Assembly: GCA_031285625.1 (NCBI GenBank)
Contig: JAITVV010000073.1
Location: 1-64,000, forward strand
Direction: 5' to 3'
Source of the DNA: Prevotella sp.
GTDB taxonomy: Bacteria > Bacteroidota > Bacteroidia > Bacteroidales > Dysgonomonadaceae
Length of the DNA stretch: 64,000 nucleotides
This document shows positions 27,768 to 36,623 of this stretch, piece by piece. The position numbers were made by a program, and so were the translations under genes. The notes beneath the pieces are model-generated. The model had not been told where the DNA came from, did not search any database, and saw only the letters and a program-made list of their open reading frames with translations. How positions within the stretch are numbered: position 1 is the stretch's first letter; each line of letters begins with the position of its first letter.

Positions 27768-27807
27768 AAAAGGAACAGATATTTTAATATCCCGTTCCTT
27801 TTTTTTT
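27768..27807 (+). terminator. Strong terminator between the leader and carA
   Basis: AAAAGGAAC and GTTCCTTTT outer arms and GATATT/AATATC inner arms, with a small asymmetric bulge between them, are followed by a run of T's that merges into the next -7 box. Confidence 0.85.
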
Positions 27808-27814
27808 AACTTTG
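27807..27814 (+). promoter_or_regulatory. -7 box of carA, inside the tail of the terminator
   Basis: TAACTTTG, starting at the last T of the terminator run and 37 bases before the carA start codon. It provides a second, terminator-independent start. Confidence 0.5.
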
Positions 27815-27851
27815 TAAATAGCATAATTACTCACACCTTTAATATTAGATA

Positions 27852-28922
27852 ATGTATTCAGACAAACCAGTTCAACTAATTCTTGATGATGGAACAATTT
27901 TCGAAGGTAAATCTTTTGGTTCGGAAACAGCCAAGGCCGGAGAAGTTGTGTTCAGCACCGCGATGGTAGGTTATACCGAAAGCCTTACCGACCCTTCTTA
28001 TCTCGGACAGATCCTAGTTATAACATTTCCACTTGTGGGCAACTATGGTGTACCAGAGGACACTTTTGCGAATGGAATCTCAAATTTCTATGAATCAGAA
28101 AAAGTACAAGTGAGCGGTCTTATTGTATCAGACTATTCCCACGAATATTCTCACTGGAATGCTAAGAAAAGTCTTGGAGACTGGTTAAAGGAACATGATG
28201 TACCCGGAATTTATGGGATTGATACACGTGAACTGACTAAAATCCTGCGTGAGAAAGGCTCTATGAAAGGTAAAATTGTATTCAAAGATACAAATGAAGT
28301 AGATTTTTACGATCCCAACATTGAAAATCAAGTAGCAAAAGCTAGTTGCAAAGAGGTACTTACATACGGTAACGGAGAAAAGAAAGTCCTTTTAGTAGAT
28401 TGTGGAGTAAAACATAATATCATTCGCAGCCTGTTGAAAAGGAACGTTACCATAATACGGGTACCTTGGGATTATGATTTTAATCAACTGGAATGGGATG
28501 GACTATTTATTTCAAATGGGCCCGGAAACCCCGACTTCTGTGAAGAAACAGTAAAGAATATACGCAAGGCGATGGAAGGTAATAAACCTATTTGTGGTAT
28601 CTGTATGGGAAATCAATTGCTTTCAAAAGCCGGAGGAGCAACAATATATAAATTGAAATATGGCCATCGCAGCCATAATCAGCCGGTAAAGATGGTTGAT
28701 TCCCCTAAATGTTTCATTACATCGCAGAATCATGGTTTTGCCGTAGCAAATGCATCATTAGGTTCTGACTGGGAACCATTATTCATCAACTTGAATGATG
28801 GCACAAATGAAGGTATCAAGCATAAAACAAAACCGTTTTTCTCGGCACAGTTCCATCCTGAAGCTTCAAGCGGACCAACAGACACAGGTTTCTTATTTGA
28901 TTTATTTGTAGAAAAATTATAA
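27852..28922 (+). CDS. carA: Carbamoyl-phosphate synthase, small (glutaminase) subunit
   Basis: A 356-residue subunit that hydrolyses glutamine and passes ammonia to CarB. The N-terminal CPSase domain is seen at DDGTIFEGKSFGSE and VVFSTAMVGYTESLTDPSY. The class I glutamine amidotransferase domain has nucleophile Cys in CGICMGNQLL and the His-Glu pair in FHPEASSGP. The more common family form is GICLGHQ, so the M and N here are small variations seen in a few relatives. carB follows after 24 bases. Confidence 0.95.
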   Translation: MYSDKPVQLILDDGTIFEGKSFGSETAKAGEVVFSTAMVGYTESLTDPSYLGQILVITFPLVGNYGVPEDTFANGISNFYESEKVQVSGLIVSDYSHEYSHWNAKKSLGDWLKEHDVPGIYGIDTRELTKILREKGSMKGKIVFKDTNEVDFYDPNIENQVAKASCKEVLTYGNGEKKVLLVDCGVKHNIIRSLLKRNVTIIRVPWDYDFNQLEWDGLFISNGPGNPDFCEETVKNIRKAMEGNKPICGICMGNQLLSKAGGATIYKLKYGHRSHNQPVKMVDSPKCFITSQNHGFAVANASLGSDWEPLFINLNDGTNEGIKHKTKPFFSAQFHPEASSGPTDTGFLFDLFVEKL

Positions 28923-28946
28923 TCCACCATATAAAAAGTAGCATAA

Positions 28947-31900
28947 ATGGATATAAATATAAAAAAAGTATTAGTTCTTGGTTCGGGAGCTCTAAAGATT
29001 GGTGAAGCCGGTGAGTTCGACTACTCCGGGTCTCAAGCTCTAAAAGCACTAAAAGAAGAAGGAATAGAAACGGTACTTATCAACCCCAATATTGCAACGG
29101 TACAAACTTCTGAAGGTAGTGCCGATAAAATATACTTCCTGCCTATCACCCCATATTTTGTAGAAAAGGTAATCAAGAAGGAGAAACCTGATGGATTACT
29201 TCTTGCATTTGGAGGACAAACAGCTCTAAACTGTGGTGTACAACTATACGAAACTGGTATATTAGAAAAATACAATCTGCGTGTGTTAGGTACTCCTGTA
29301 CAAGCTATTATGGATACAGAAGACCGTGAGCTCTTCATTAAGAAACTAGACCAGATAGATGTTAAAACAATAAAAAGCCATGCAGTAGGCACAATAGAAG
29401 ATGCGGTGACGGCTGCGGCAGAGCTTGGTTATCCGATCATCATACGTGCAGCCTATGCTTTGGGAGGTTTAGGTTCGGGTTTTTGCGACAATGAACAAGA
29501 ATTACGGGTGCTAGCTGAAAAAGCACTCTCCTATTCATCTCAACTTCTGGTAGAAAAATCACTGAAAGGTTGGAAAGAAATAGAGTACGAAGTAGTACGC
29601 GACAAATATGACAACTGTATGACAGTGTGTAATATGGAAAATTTCGACCCGCTTGGAATCCATACAGGAGAGAGTATTGTGGTTGCTCCATCTCAGACAC
29701 TGACAAACGATGAATTTCATAAATTACGTGAACTTTCAATCCGCATAGTAAAACATATTGGTATCGTGGGTGAATGTAACGTACAATTTGCCTTTGATAC
29801 AGAATCGGAAGATTACCGTGTAATCGAAGTAAATGCACGGTTAAGCCGTTCATCGGCCTTAGCTTCCAAAGCAACTGGTTATCCGCTAGCTTTTGTAGCT
29901 GCTAAGTTAGGCTTGGGATATGGATTATATGAATTGAAAAATTCAGTAACGAAGTCAACCTGTGCTTTCTTCGAACCGGCACTGGATTATGTAGTTGTAA
30001 AAATTCCACGCTGGGACCTTGGTAAATTCCATGGTGTTTCTAAAGAAATTGGATCCAGCATGAAATCTGTCGGCGAAATTATGGCTATTGGCCGTTCTTT
30101 CGAAGAGACAATACAGAAAGGCCTCCGTATGATAAATATTGGCATGCACGGATTTGCCGCCAATAAGCCATTAGAAGTAGACAATCTGGACGAAGCTCTA
30201 AGAAATCCAACTGATAAGCGCATCTTCTGCATAGAAGAGGCTTTCAAAAGAGGCTATACTGTAGATCAGATCTACGACCTGACCAAGATAGATCGCTGGT
30301 TTTTACAGAAATTGCAATATATCTATGAATGCTCAAAGGAACTAGAAAAATTTGATGATATACAATCACTTCCTCTGGATCTTCTTCGTACTGCTAAACA
30401 GATGGGATTCTCAGATTTCCAGATAGCTAAAATAGTATGTAAAGAGCCAAGCCTGATTGAAACTGTTCAGCACGATGTACGCCGCATTCGTAAGAGTAAC
30501 GGAATTGTACCATGTGTAAAGCAAATAGATACACTTGCGGCTGAATATCCGGCGCAAACAAATTATCTCTATATAACGTATAATGGTCACGAAAACGATG
30601 TAAAATATCTGGGCGACCACAAATCTGTTATTGTACTCGGGTCGGGTGCATACCGCATTGGATCTTCGGTCGAATTTGACTGGTGTTCGGTGAATGCGTT
30701 GCAGACAGTACGTAAAGAAGGCTATCGTTCGGTTATGATAAACTACAACCCGGAGACAGTATCTACGGACTATGATATGTGTGACCGCCTATACTTCGAC
30801 GAATTGACCTACGAACGTGTCATGGACATTATCGAATTGGAAAATCCTCATGGAGTGATTCTTTCAGTAGGTGGACAAATTCCAAATAACTTAGCCATCA
30901 GATTGGATCAGGCAAAGGTTAATATACTAGGAACAACAGCTAAGAATATCGATAATGCGGAAGACCGTCATAAGTTTTCCAGTATGCTCGATAGGATTGG
31001 TGTAGATCAACCGCGCTGGAAAGAATTGACATCACTACAAGATATCAAAGGATTTGTAGACGAAGTTGGTTATCCGGTATTGATCCGTCCATCTTATGTG
31101 TTATCCGGCGCAGCAATGAATGTTTGCTCGAATGATGATGAATTAGAAAACTTCCTGGGACTGGCAGCAGAAGTTTCGAAGAAACATCCTGTAGTTGTCA
31201 GTGAATTTGTAGAGAATGCTAAAGAAATCGAAATAGATGCGGTAGCTAATAAGGGGGAAATAGTAATGTATGCCATCTCAGAGCATGTGGAATTTGCAGG
31301 TGTTCACTCAGGAGATGCAACAATACAGTTCCCTGCTCAGCGCTTATATATTGAGACTGTTAGGCGTATCAAGAAGGTTGCCAGACAGGTAGCACACGAA
31401 TTACAGATCTCAGGACCGTTCAACATGCAATTCTTAGCAAAAGATAATGATATAAAGGTTATCGAATGTAATCTGCGGGCATCACGTTCATTCCCATTTG
31501 TATCTAAGGTATTGAAAATAAACTTTATCGATCTGGCCACTCAGGTAATGCTAGGAAAAAATGTTGAGAAGCCGAATAAGAATGATTTTGACCTTGATTA
31601 TGTAGGTATCAAAGCATCTCAATTCTCATTCTCACGTCTTCAGAAAGCAGACCCTGTACTAGGCGTAGATATGGCATCGACGGGAGAAGTTGGTTGTATC
31701 GGAGATAATTTTTATGATGCAATGCTTAAGTCAATGTTATCAGTAGGATATAAAATACCTAAAAAGACTGTACTATTCTCTACCGGACCAACTAAGTCTA
31801 AGGTAGAACTTTTACAAGCAGCTAAGCTACTACACCAGAAAGGATATGAACTGTATGCGACAGGAGGATCTCAGAAATTTCTGGTAGAAAACGGCATTCC

Positions 31901-32165
31901 TGCTACTCAGGTGTTTTGGCCAAATGATAATCAACAGCCAAATGCTCTGGAAATGATACATAATAAGCAGATAGATCTTGTAGTAAATATACCAAAGAAT
32001 TTTACGACAAGTGAATTGGATAACGGATATAAGATCCGACGCGCTGCTATAGACTTTAATGTACCATTGCTTACAAATTCACGACTAGCTTCAGCCTTCA
32101 TACAAGCATTCTGCAAAATGAGTGTTGACGAACTTGAAATTAAGGCCTGGAATGAATACGACTGA
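28947..32165 (+). CDS. carB: Carbamoyl-phosphate synthase, large subunit
   Basis: A full-length 1072-residue subunit with the internal duplication of two ATP-grasp halves. Each half begins with a similar segment (KVLVLGSGALKIGEAGEFDYSG and SVIVLGSGAYRIGSSVEFDWCS) and each carries a GGQ-containing loop. The last about 130 residues form the MGS-like allosteric domain (VLFSTGPTKSKVELLQAAKLL), which binds effectors. It makes carbamoyl phosphate for pyrimidine and arginine synthesis. A terminator follows 18 bases after the stop. Confidence 0.96.
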   Translation: MDINIKKVLVLGSGALKIGEAGEFDYSGSQALKALKEEGIETVLINPNIATVQTSEGSADKIYFLPITPYFVEKVIKKEKPDGLLLAFGGQTALNCGVQLYETGILEKYNLRVLGTPVQAIMDTEDRELFIKKLDQIDVKTIKSHAVGTIEDAVTAAAELGYPIIIRAAYALGGLGSGFCDNEQELRVLAEKALSYSSQLLVEKSLKGWKEIEYEVVRDKYDNCMTVCNMENFDPLGIHTGESIVVAPSQTLTNDEFHKLRELSIRIVKHIGIVGECNVQFAFDTESEDYRVIEVNARLSRSSALASKATGYPLAFVAAKLGLGYGLYELKNSVTKSTCAFFEPALDYVVVKIPRWDLGKFHGVSKEIGSSMKSVGEIMAIGRSFEETIQKGLRMINIGMHGFAANKPLEVDNLDEALRNPTDKRIFCIEEAFKRGYTVDQIYDLTKIDRWFLQKLQYIYECSKELEKFDDIQSLPLDLLRTAKQMGFSDFQIAKIVCKEPSLIETVQHDVRRIRKSNGIVPCVKQIDTLAAEYPAQTNYLYITYNGHENDVKYLGDHKSVIVLGSGAYRIGSSVEFDWCSVNALQTVRKEGYRSVMINYNPETVSTDYDMCDRLYFDELTYERVMDIIELENPHGVILSVGGQIPNNLAIRLDQAKVNILGTTAKNIDNAEDRHKFSSMLDRIGVDQPRWKELTSLQDIKGFVDEVGYPVLIRPSYVLSGAAMNVCSNDDELENFLGLAAEVSKKHPVVVSEFVENAKEIEIDAVANKGEIVMYAISEHVEFAGVHSGDATIQFPAQRLYIETVRRIKKVARQVAHELQISGPFNMQFLAKDNDIKVIECNLRASRSFPFVSKVLKINFIDLATQVMLGKNVEKPNKNDFDLDYVGIKASQFSFSRLQKADPVLGVDMASTGEVGCIGDNFYDAMLKSMLSVGYKIPKKTVLFSTGPTKSKVELLQAAKLLHQKGYELYATGGSQKFLVENGIPATQVFWPNDNQQPNALEMIHNKQIDLVVNIPKNFTTSELDNGYKIRRAAIDFNVPLLTNSRLASAFIQAFCKMSVDELEIKAWNEYD

Positions 32166-32183
32166 TAATTAATACTATATTGG

Positions 32184-32216
32184 ATAGCCTCGCAGATCAT
32201 TTGCGGGGCTATTTTA
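32184..32216 (+). terminator. Terminator after carB
   Basis: ATAGCC and GGCTAT outer arms with CGCA/TGCG inside, seven-base loop, then a T-rich run. Confidence 0.8.
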
Positions 32217-32371
32217 TTTTATATGTGAAACTCCGTTTTCGAATAGTTTTTGTATTTTTGAGCCCGGTATAATTTAACTATTCTAATGCCATATAATTTT
32301 CAATATTTAGCATTATACTAAAGCAAATAACAATACGTTAATTAAGTAATTATATTTAATAATACACTAAT

Positions 32372-33133
32372 ATGAATAAGAATCTACTCTTTCTATTCCT
32401 TTGTCTGTTTACTGGTAATTTAGCTATCAATGCCCAGGTAAAAAAATTACTTACTGAGATCAATTCAATTCAGACAAAAAACGTGATTACTTTTAAATAC
32501 AACGATAAAAATCAATTAATATATTTTGACGAAAAAGGAACTGTTACCTATCGCGAGTTTACATTAAAATATGACAAAGCCAGCAATCGGTTAACAGAAT
32601 GCTTCATGAACCGTGATAAAGGAGAAATGATCATAAATTCGAAGTTTATATATAACAATGAAGACTATATTACAGAAGAAGCTAAAAACAGTGGCAGACA
32701 GCTCCGAAAAACAACAGAATACAATAAGATATACATAGATGCGAATAACAGATTGACAAAAACAATGTTTGAGGACGGGAAGTTATGGGAGGAATTTGTC
32801 TATGATGCCAGCAATAATCTGTCCAAATATCTGGTGCATTCAGCTTTTGGTAGCAGTGATATAGAGACTGATTACAAGTTTGATACTTATAAAACAATTT
32901 TTTCAAATATAGAAAATATGCCTTCATGGTTCTGGGCATTACATATGAATAATATGAAATGGTGCGGAGACTTTTTAGGACAGAATAATGCAAGGGAGAA
33001 TATAACTCAAGATGCGAGATTTGGTACCGAATCTATTGAAATAACCTATGAATATGACCAGGAAGGGTACCCTGTCAAACAATACTATGATGGGGAGCTG
33101 ATGAAAGAATTTAAATATAAAATAATAAGATAA
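32372..33133 (+). CDS. Secreted protein of unknown function with YD/RHS-like repeats
   Basis: A 253-residue protein with a signal peptide (LLFLFLCLFTG, cleavage near NAQVKK). The body shows repeated strands of the form F-x-Y-x-x-x-N-x-L or Y-D-x-x-N-N-x-L (FKYNDKNQLIYFD, LKYDKASNRLTE, FVYDASNNLSKY, YEYDQEGYPVKQY). This is the beta-repeat style of DUF4595- or RHS-type proteins of the Bacteroidota cell envelope. It is monocistronic, preceded at a distance by a TATTTTTG box (32253-32260). The function cannot be inferred. Confidence 0.7.
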   Translation: MNKNLLFLFLCLFTGNLAINAQVKKLLTEINSIQTKNVITFKYNDKNQLIYFDEKGTVTYREFTLKYDKASNRLTECFMNRDKGEMIINSKFIYNNEDYITEEAKNSGRQLRKTTEYNKIYIDANNRLTKTMFEDGKLWEEFVYDASNNLSKYLVHSAFGSSDIETDYKFDTYKTIFSNIENMPSWFWALHMNNMKWCGDFLGQNNARENITQDARFGTESIEITYEYDQEGYPVKQYYDGELMKEFKYKIIR

Positions 33134-33221
33134 AGAAGCTAATCAGTCTTGTAGGAGTGGTATCAAAGAATCATAATCCTTTTTTCCTTAATGCCAATAA
33201 AGTCTGAGTAGTCTGATAATA

Positions 33222-33248
33222 AAAAGGAGAGTTGGCAACTCTCCTTTT
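33222..33248. terminator. Bidirectional terminator
   Basis: A perfect 13-bp inverted repeat AAAAGGAGAGTTG / CAACTCTCCTTTT around one base, between two convergent genes. Confidence 0.88.
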
Positions 33249-33249
33249 C

Positions 33250-33492
33250 TTATATTTTAGAAAATGTATTATATTTTTTTTCGACTGAAGACTCCCTCAA
33301 TTCTTTCCGAATCCGAATCTCTGCAAAAATAGCAATAGCACAATATATCAAGAAAGGTACTGCTATAAAATATGGAACATAAGCAGCATATTCTCCAAAA
33401 TCAAAATTACCTATCGATAAAATAATTAAATAAAAAAAGAAAATGATATATGATATTCTATGTATTGTTTTATATTTCCTATATTTCTCCAT
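33250..33492 (-). CDS. Small two-helix membrane protein
   Basis: An 80-residue protein with two hydrophobic segments (about 12-28, ISYIIFFFYLIILSIGNF, and about 38-57, YVPYFIAVPFLIYCAIAIF) and a charged, positively biased tail (RIRKELRESSVEKKY). The N-terminus is basic, giving an inside-inside topology. It shares a bidirectional terminator with the upstream convergent gene, which supports its being real. Function unknown. Confidence 0.6.
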   Translation of the reverse strand: MEKYRKYKTIHRISYIIFFFYLIILSIGNFDFGEYAAYVPYFIAVPFLIYCAIAIFAEIRIRKELRESSVEKKYNTFSKI

Positions 33493-33680
33493 GATAAATC
33501 AATTTTAAGCATTTACAACCACAAGAAATAAATTATTTGATAATCAACAAATTAGTATAATCATACGCAATCCTTTCTTTAAAATATCTTTTTTATATCG
33601 TGAGGTAAACATAGACCTTAAAAAGCACATTTCCAAATATTTTATACAATCTTTACAAATGGGGTTAAAAGGGTGTAATA

Positions 33681-34550
33681 TTAACTATCCCGATACTCCT
33701 TAGGAGTCATACCAACCTGTTTTTTGAAGAAGCGACCAAAGTATGAAGGGTTAGGAAAACTCAACTCTTCCGAAATTTGTAGAACTGTAAGATTTGTTGA
33801 TTTCAAGAGCATTTTAGCACCTAAAGTAATAGCATCTTCTAACCAGACATTCACTGATCTACCTGTTACTTTTTTCAATGTTTCTGACAGATATTTTGTA
33901 GTAATACATAATTTATCTGCATAAAAAGAAGCAGACCTCTCAGCTTTAAAGTTGTCTTTTAGCAAGAGTAGAAATTGATCTGCTATCTCCTGGCTTCTGG
34001 ATGAAGAGTTATTTACAAACTGTGTGTCTTTTTCAAGATATAACACTGTAAGTTCTGTTGTTAATGAGTATAAAAGCCCTTTAATAACTTGTTTCAGATA
34101 ATCATGCCTTCTATTATTAAATGTCTCTATAATAAAAGAATAGTACCTGAAAATATTCTTGGTGTCTTCTTTCGACGAATTCAGAACAGGATTAGTCGCT
34201 ATCTTTTGAGGAAGATTAAAGTCTTTCAATACAGGCAAGTCTGCTAAATAATCAAACGAGAATGCAAGCAACTCAATGAAGAAATCATCTGTATGATCTC
34301 CTGCCTCAACGATTTGATTCGGGAGCATTGTTATAATTGAATTTTCAGTTATTACATACTCTTTAAAATTAATCTTCATATGCCCTGTTCCCTTTAGGCA
34401 AATCGCCAGAACAATTCCATCAAACGAGAAAGGATGTTCAAATGAAATATTCGTAGAACTATTTTCGCTATCTGATGCAATAAAATTTTCAATTATGTAC
34501 GAAGATGACGATGCGAAATTCTCAAATGTAAGTTGATTTAGTTTTTTCAT
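33681..34550 (-). CDS. AraC-family transcriptional regulator
   Basis: A 289-residue regulator. The N-terminal 170 residues form a cupin-like sensing domain, ending in a helical linker. The C-terminal about 100 residues are the double helix-turn-helix: FYADKLCITTKYLSETLK, then LTVLQISEELSFPNPSYFGRFFK and the closing GMTPKEYR. It is divergent from the MarR-RND efflux operon. The 377-base gap between them holds two copies of a 17-bp repeat that could be its binding sites, so it may control the pump, itself or both. Confidence 0.85.
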   Translation of the reverse strand: MKKLNQLTFENFASSSSYIIENFIASDSENSSTNISFEHPFSFDGIVLAICLKGTGHMKINFKEYVITENSIITMLPNQIVEAGDHTDDFFIELLAFSFDYLADLPVLKDFNLPQKIATNPVLNSSKEDTKNIFRYYSFIIETFNNRRHDYLKQVIKGLLYSLTTELTVLYLEKDTQFVNNSSSRSQEIADQFLLLLKDNFKAERSASFYADKLCITTKYLSETLKKVTGRSVNVWLEDAITLGAKMLLKSTNLTVLQISEELSFPNPSYFGRFFKKQVGMTPKEYRDS

Positions 34551-34927
34551 ACCGAATAATTATAGTGCACATAAAAATAGAATATAAGTTTATATAATAA
34601 GTCATCTATTGTATAAGAAACACGCCAATATGGACATTTTTAAGGAATATTAGATTATAAATAATAATTATTTTTAATTGAGCTTATAAGCCTCACTCAA
34701 ATACACAACAAACAAACAACTGACAATAGGACACTTAAACACAAAAACAAAACTTTAACACATTCATTTAACATATGCGTCAATATGGACATTTATGTAG
34801 AAAATAAGATAAGAATAAATCTTCATAAAGCCCAGATATTTGCAAAGGGAAAAGATCAAAGTAAAAACAGCTTATTTTTTTCTAAAGCACATAAGTAAAT
34901 TTATAATAAAACTAATAATAAGTATTT
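34551..34927. other. Divergent intergenic region with two 17-bp direct repeats
   Basis: No gene. It holds both promoters of the AraC gene and of the efflux operon. The repeat CGYCAATATGGACATTT occurs at 34623-34639 and 34778-34794. A GATATTTG near 34836 is close to the -7 box consensus for the MarR-led operon. Confidence 0.6.
34623..34794 (+). repeat. Two direct copies of CGYCAATATGGACATTT, candidate regulator sites
   Basis: Copies at 34623-34639 and 34778-34794 differ only at the third base (C or T). Start-to-start spacing is 155 bases. They flank the gap: the first is 73 bases from the AraC start codon and the second 134 bases from the MarR start codon. Confidence 0.7.
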
Positions 34928-35374
34928 ATGGAAAATTTAAAAACTAAAGAAAAGAAATTTTCACGGGTCGACAACCTGATGTGGAAAGTTGCAAAACTTT
35001 TACACAAAAAGAAAAAGATGATATTGGAAGAATTTGATCTGACATGCTCCCAGTTTGATATACTAACAGCAATCTATCAGGCATCAATAAATAAAGAAGA
35101 GGTGATTCAGATCAATCTTTCTGAAAAAACAAATATCGATCCTATGACAACCTCAACCATATTAAGGAATTTACAAAAAAGAGGACTAATAAGGAGAGAG
35201 CGAGGGTTGATAAACACCCGCACCGTAGAAGTAGAACTAACAGAATCTGGAAAAGAGCTATACTGTATGGCGCAAAAAAATATAGAAAAAATGAGAGAAG
35301 ATATCTATCAACACCTAGACCAAAAGCAGTTTACATCCCAGTTATTAATACTATCCGATAAATTAAATAAATAA
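34928..35374 (+). CDS. MarR-family transcriptional regulator
   Basis: A 148-residue winged-helix regulator. The DNA-recognition region is INLSEKTNIDPMTTSTILRNLQ and the wing is RGLIRRERGLINTRTVEVELTESG, both standard for MarR. A QFDILTAIYQ helix precedes them. It is the first gene of the efflux operon, 11 bases before the membrane-fusion gene, the usual position for a local repressor that releases on binding a toxic ligand. Whether it works with the AraC regulator is not known. Confidence 0.9.
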   Translation: MENLKTKEKKFSRVDNLMWKVAKLLHKKKKMILEEFDLTCSQFDILTAIYQASINKEEVIQINLSEKTNIDPMTTSTILRNLQKRGLIRRERGLINTRTVEVELTESGKELYCMAQKNIEKMREDIYQHLDQKQFTSQLLILSDKLNK

Positions 35375-35385
35375 ATTTTTGAATT

Positions 35386-36492
35386 ATGAAATTAATGAAG
35401 ATTGTTTGTGGAGCCTCTGCTCTAATGTTATTTGTTACATCCTGTGGTAGTAAACAGGAATCGTCTGAACAAGTCAATTCTCAAAAATATCCGACGACAG
35501 TGATCAGTGAACAGAATGTAGAACTATCCTCTGTATATCCGACAACAATAAAAGGGCAGGAAGATATTGAAATTCGTCCCCGTATCGATGGATTCATTGA
35601 TGCCATTTACGTGGATGAAGGATCTGTTGTAAGAAAAGGACAGACATTATTTAAAATTAATTCTCCTCAGGCAGAGCAATCATTGACAAGTGCACAGGCA
35701 TCATTGAAGAGTGCACAGGCACAGGTAAACACTGCTAAAGTAAATGTAAACAGAATTCGTCCCTTAGCAGAAAAAGGAATTGTGGGGAATGTGCAGCTGG
35801 AAACAGCAGAAGATTCTTATCAAAGCGCTATGGCAGGACTGGCACAAGCAGAAGCAGCATTAAAAAATGCTCAGGCAACTTTGGGTTGGACAAATGTAAC
35901 CAGTCCGGTTGATGGTCTTATTGGTTCTATTCCTCTTCGTATGGGCAGCCTGGTAAATTCATCAAATGTGCTGACCACCGTTGCTAATACAGGGAATGTA
36001 TATGCATATTTCTCACTGAATGAAAAAGAATTTTCCGTATTCATGAATAACATGGAAGGAAGAAGTCAGGCTGAGAAGATAAAGAATGCTCCTCCGGTAA
36101 TACTCACTCTGGCTAATGGAACGACTTATGAACATACCGGAAGGATAGAGACGATCACCGGTTCTGTAAATATCACTACAGGCACGGTCAGTTTTCGTGC
36201 TGAATTTCCAAATAAGGATGGAGAACTGAAAAGCGGAACAAGTGGAAAGATTACTATTCCCAGACATATCAAGAATACAATAGTTATACCTCAGAAAGCG
36301 ACGTTTGCACAACAGGATAAAACATTGGTATTTCAAGTTCAGGGTGACTCTGTAATCCAAAAAGTAATATCGGTATTATCAACTCCGGACGGAAAAAGTT
36401 ATGTAGTAACTGATGGGTTAAACAGTGGAGACAGAATAGTCACAGATGGTATAGCAACACTTAGTCATGGTAAAAAAATTACCATAGAATAA
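35386..36492 (+). CDS. RND efflux membrane-fusion lipoprotein (AcrA-like)
   Basis: A 368-residue periplasmic adaptor. The leader ends in LFVTSCGSK, a lipobox placing Cys near residue 20. Lipoyl halves are seen at RIDGFIDAIYVDEGSVVRKGQ and TSPVDGLIGSIPLRMGSLV, separated by an alanine/glutamine-rich helical hairpin (about 100-160). The beta-barrel and membrane-proximal domains follow, with IVIPQKATF. It joins the RND pump encoded next to the outer-membrane channel. A 131-base gap with a small hairpin (36573-36589) separates it from the pump gene. Confidence 0.9.
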   Translation: MKLMKIVCGASALMLFVTSCGSKQESSEQVNSQKYPTTVISEQNVELSSVYPTTIKGQEDIEIRPRIDGFIDAIYVDEGSVVRKGQTLFKINSPQAEQSLTSAQASLKSAQAQVNTAKVNVNRIRPLAEKGIVGNVQLETAEDSYQSAMAGLAQAEAALKNAQATLGWTNVTSPVDGLIGSIPLRMGSLVNSSNVLTTVANTGNVYAYFSLNEKEFSVFMNNMEGRSQAEKIKNAPPVILTLANGTTYEHTGRIETITGSVNITTGTVSFRAEFPNKDGELKSGTSGKITIPRHIKNTIVIPQKATFAQQDKTLVFQVQGDSVIQKVISVLSTPDGKSYVVTDGLNSGDRIVTDGIATLSHGKKITIE

Positions 36493-36572
36493 AACTTCAA
36501 TATTTCCACTTCACATTTTACTTTGAGTGAGGTACCGGAAATAAAAATCAATTTAACAAATAGAAAATCAAG

Positions 36573-36589
36573 TTCCTCAAACTGAGGAA
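36573..36589 (+). promoter_or_regulatory. Hairpin in the gap between fusion-protein and RND genes
   Basis: TTCCTCA, AAC loop, TGAGGAA: a perfect 7-bp stem, with a five-T run nine bases later. It could trim or partly terminate the transcript and set the subunit ratio. Speculative. Confidence 0.3.
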
Positions 36590-36623
36590 TGGAGATCTTT
36601 TTGACTCAATAAACAGAATAATT

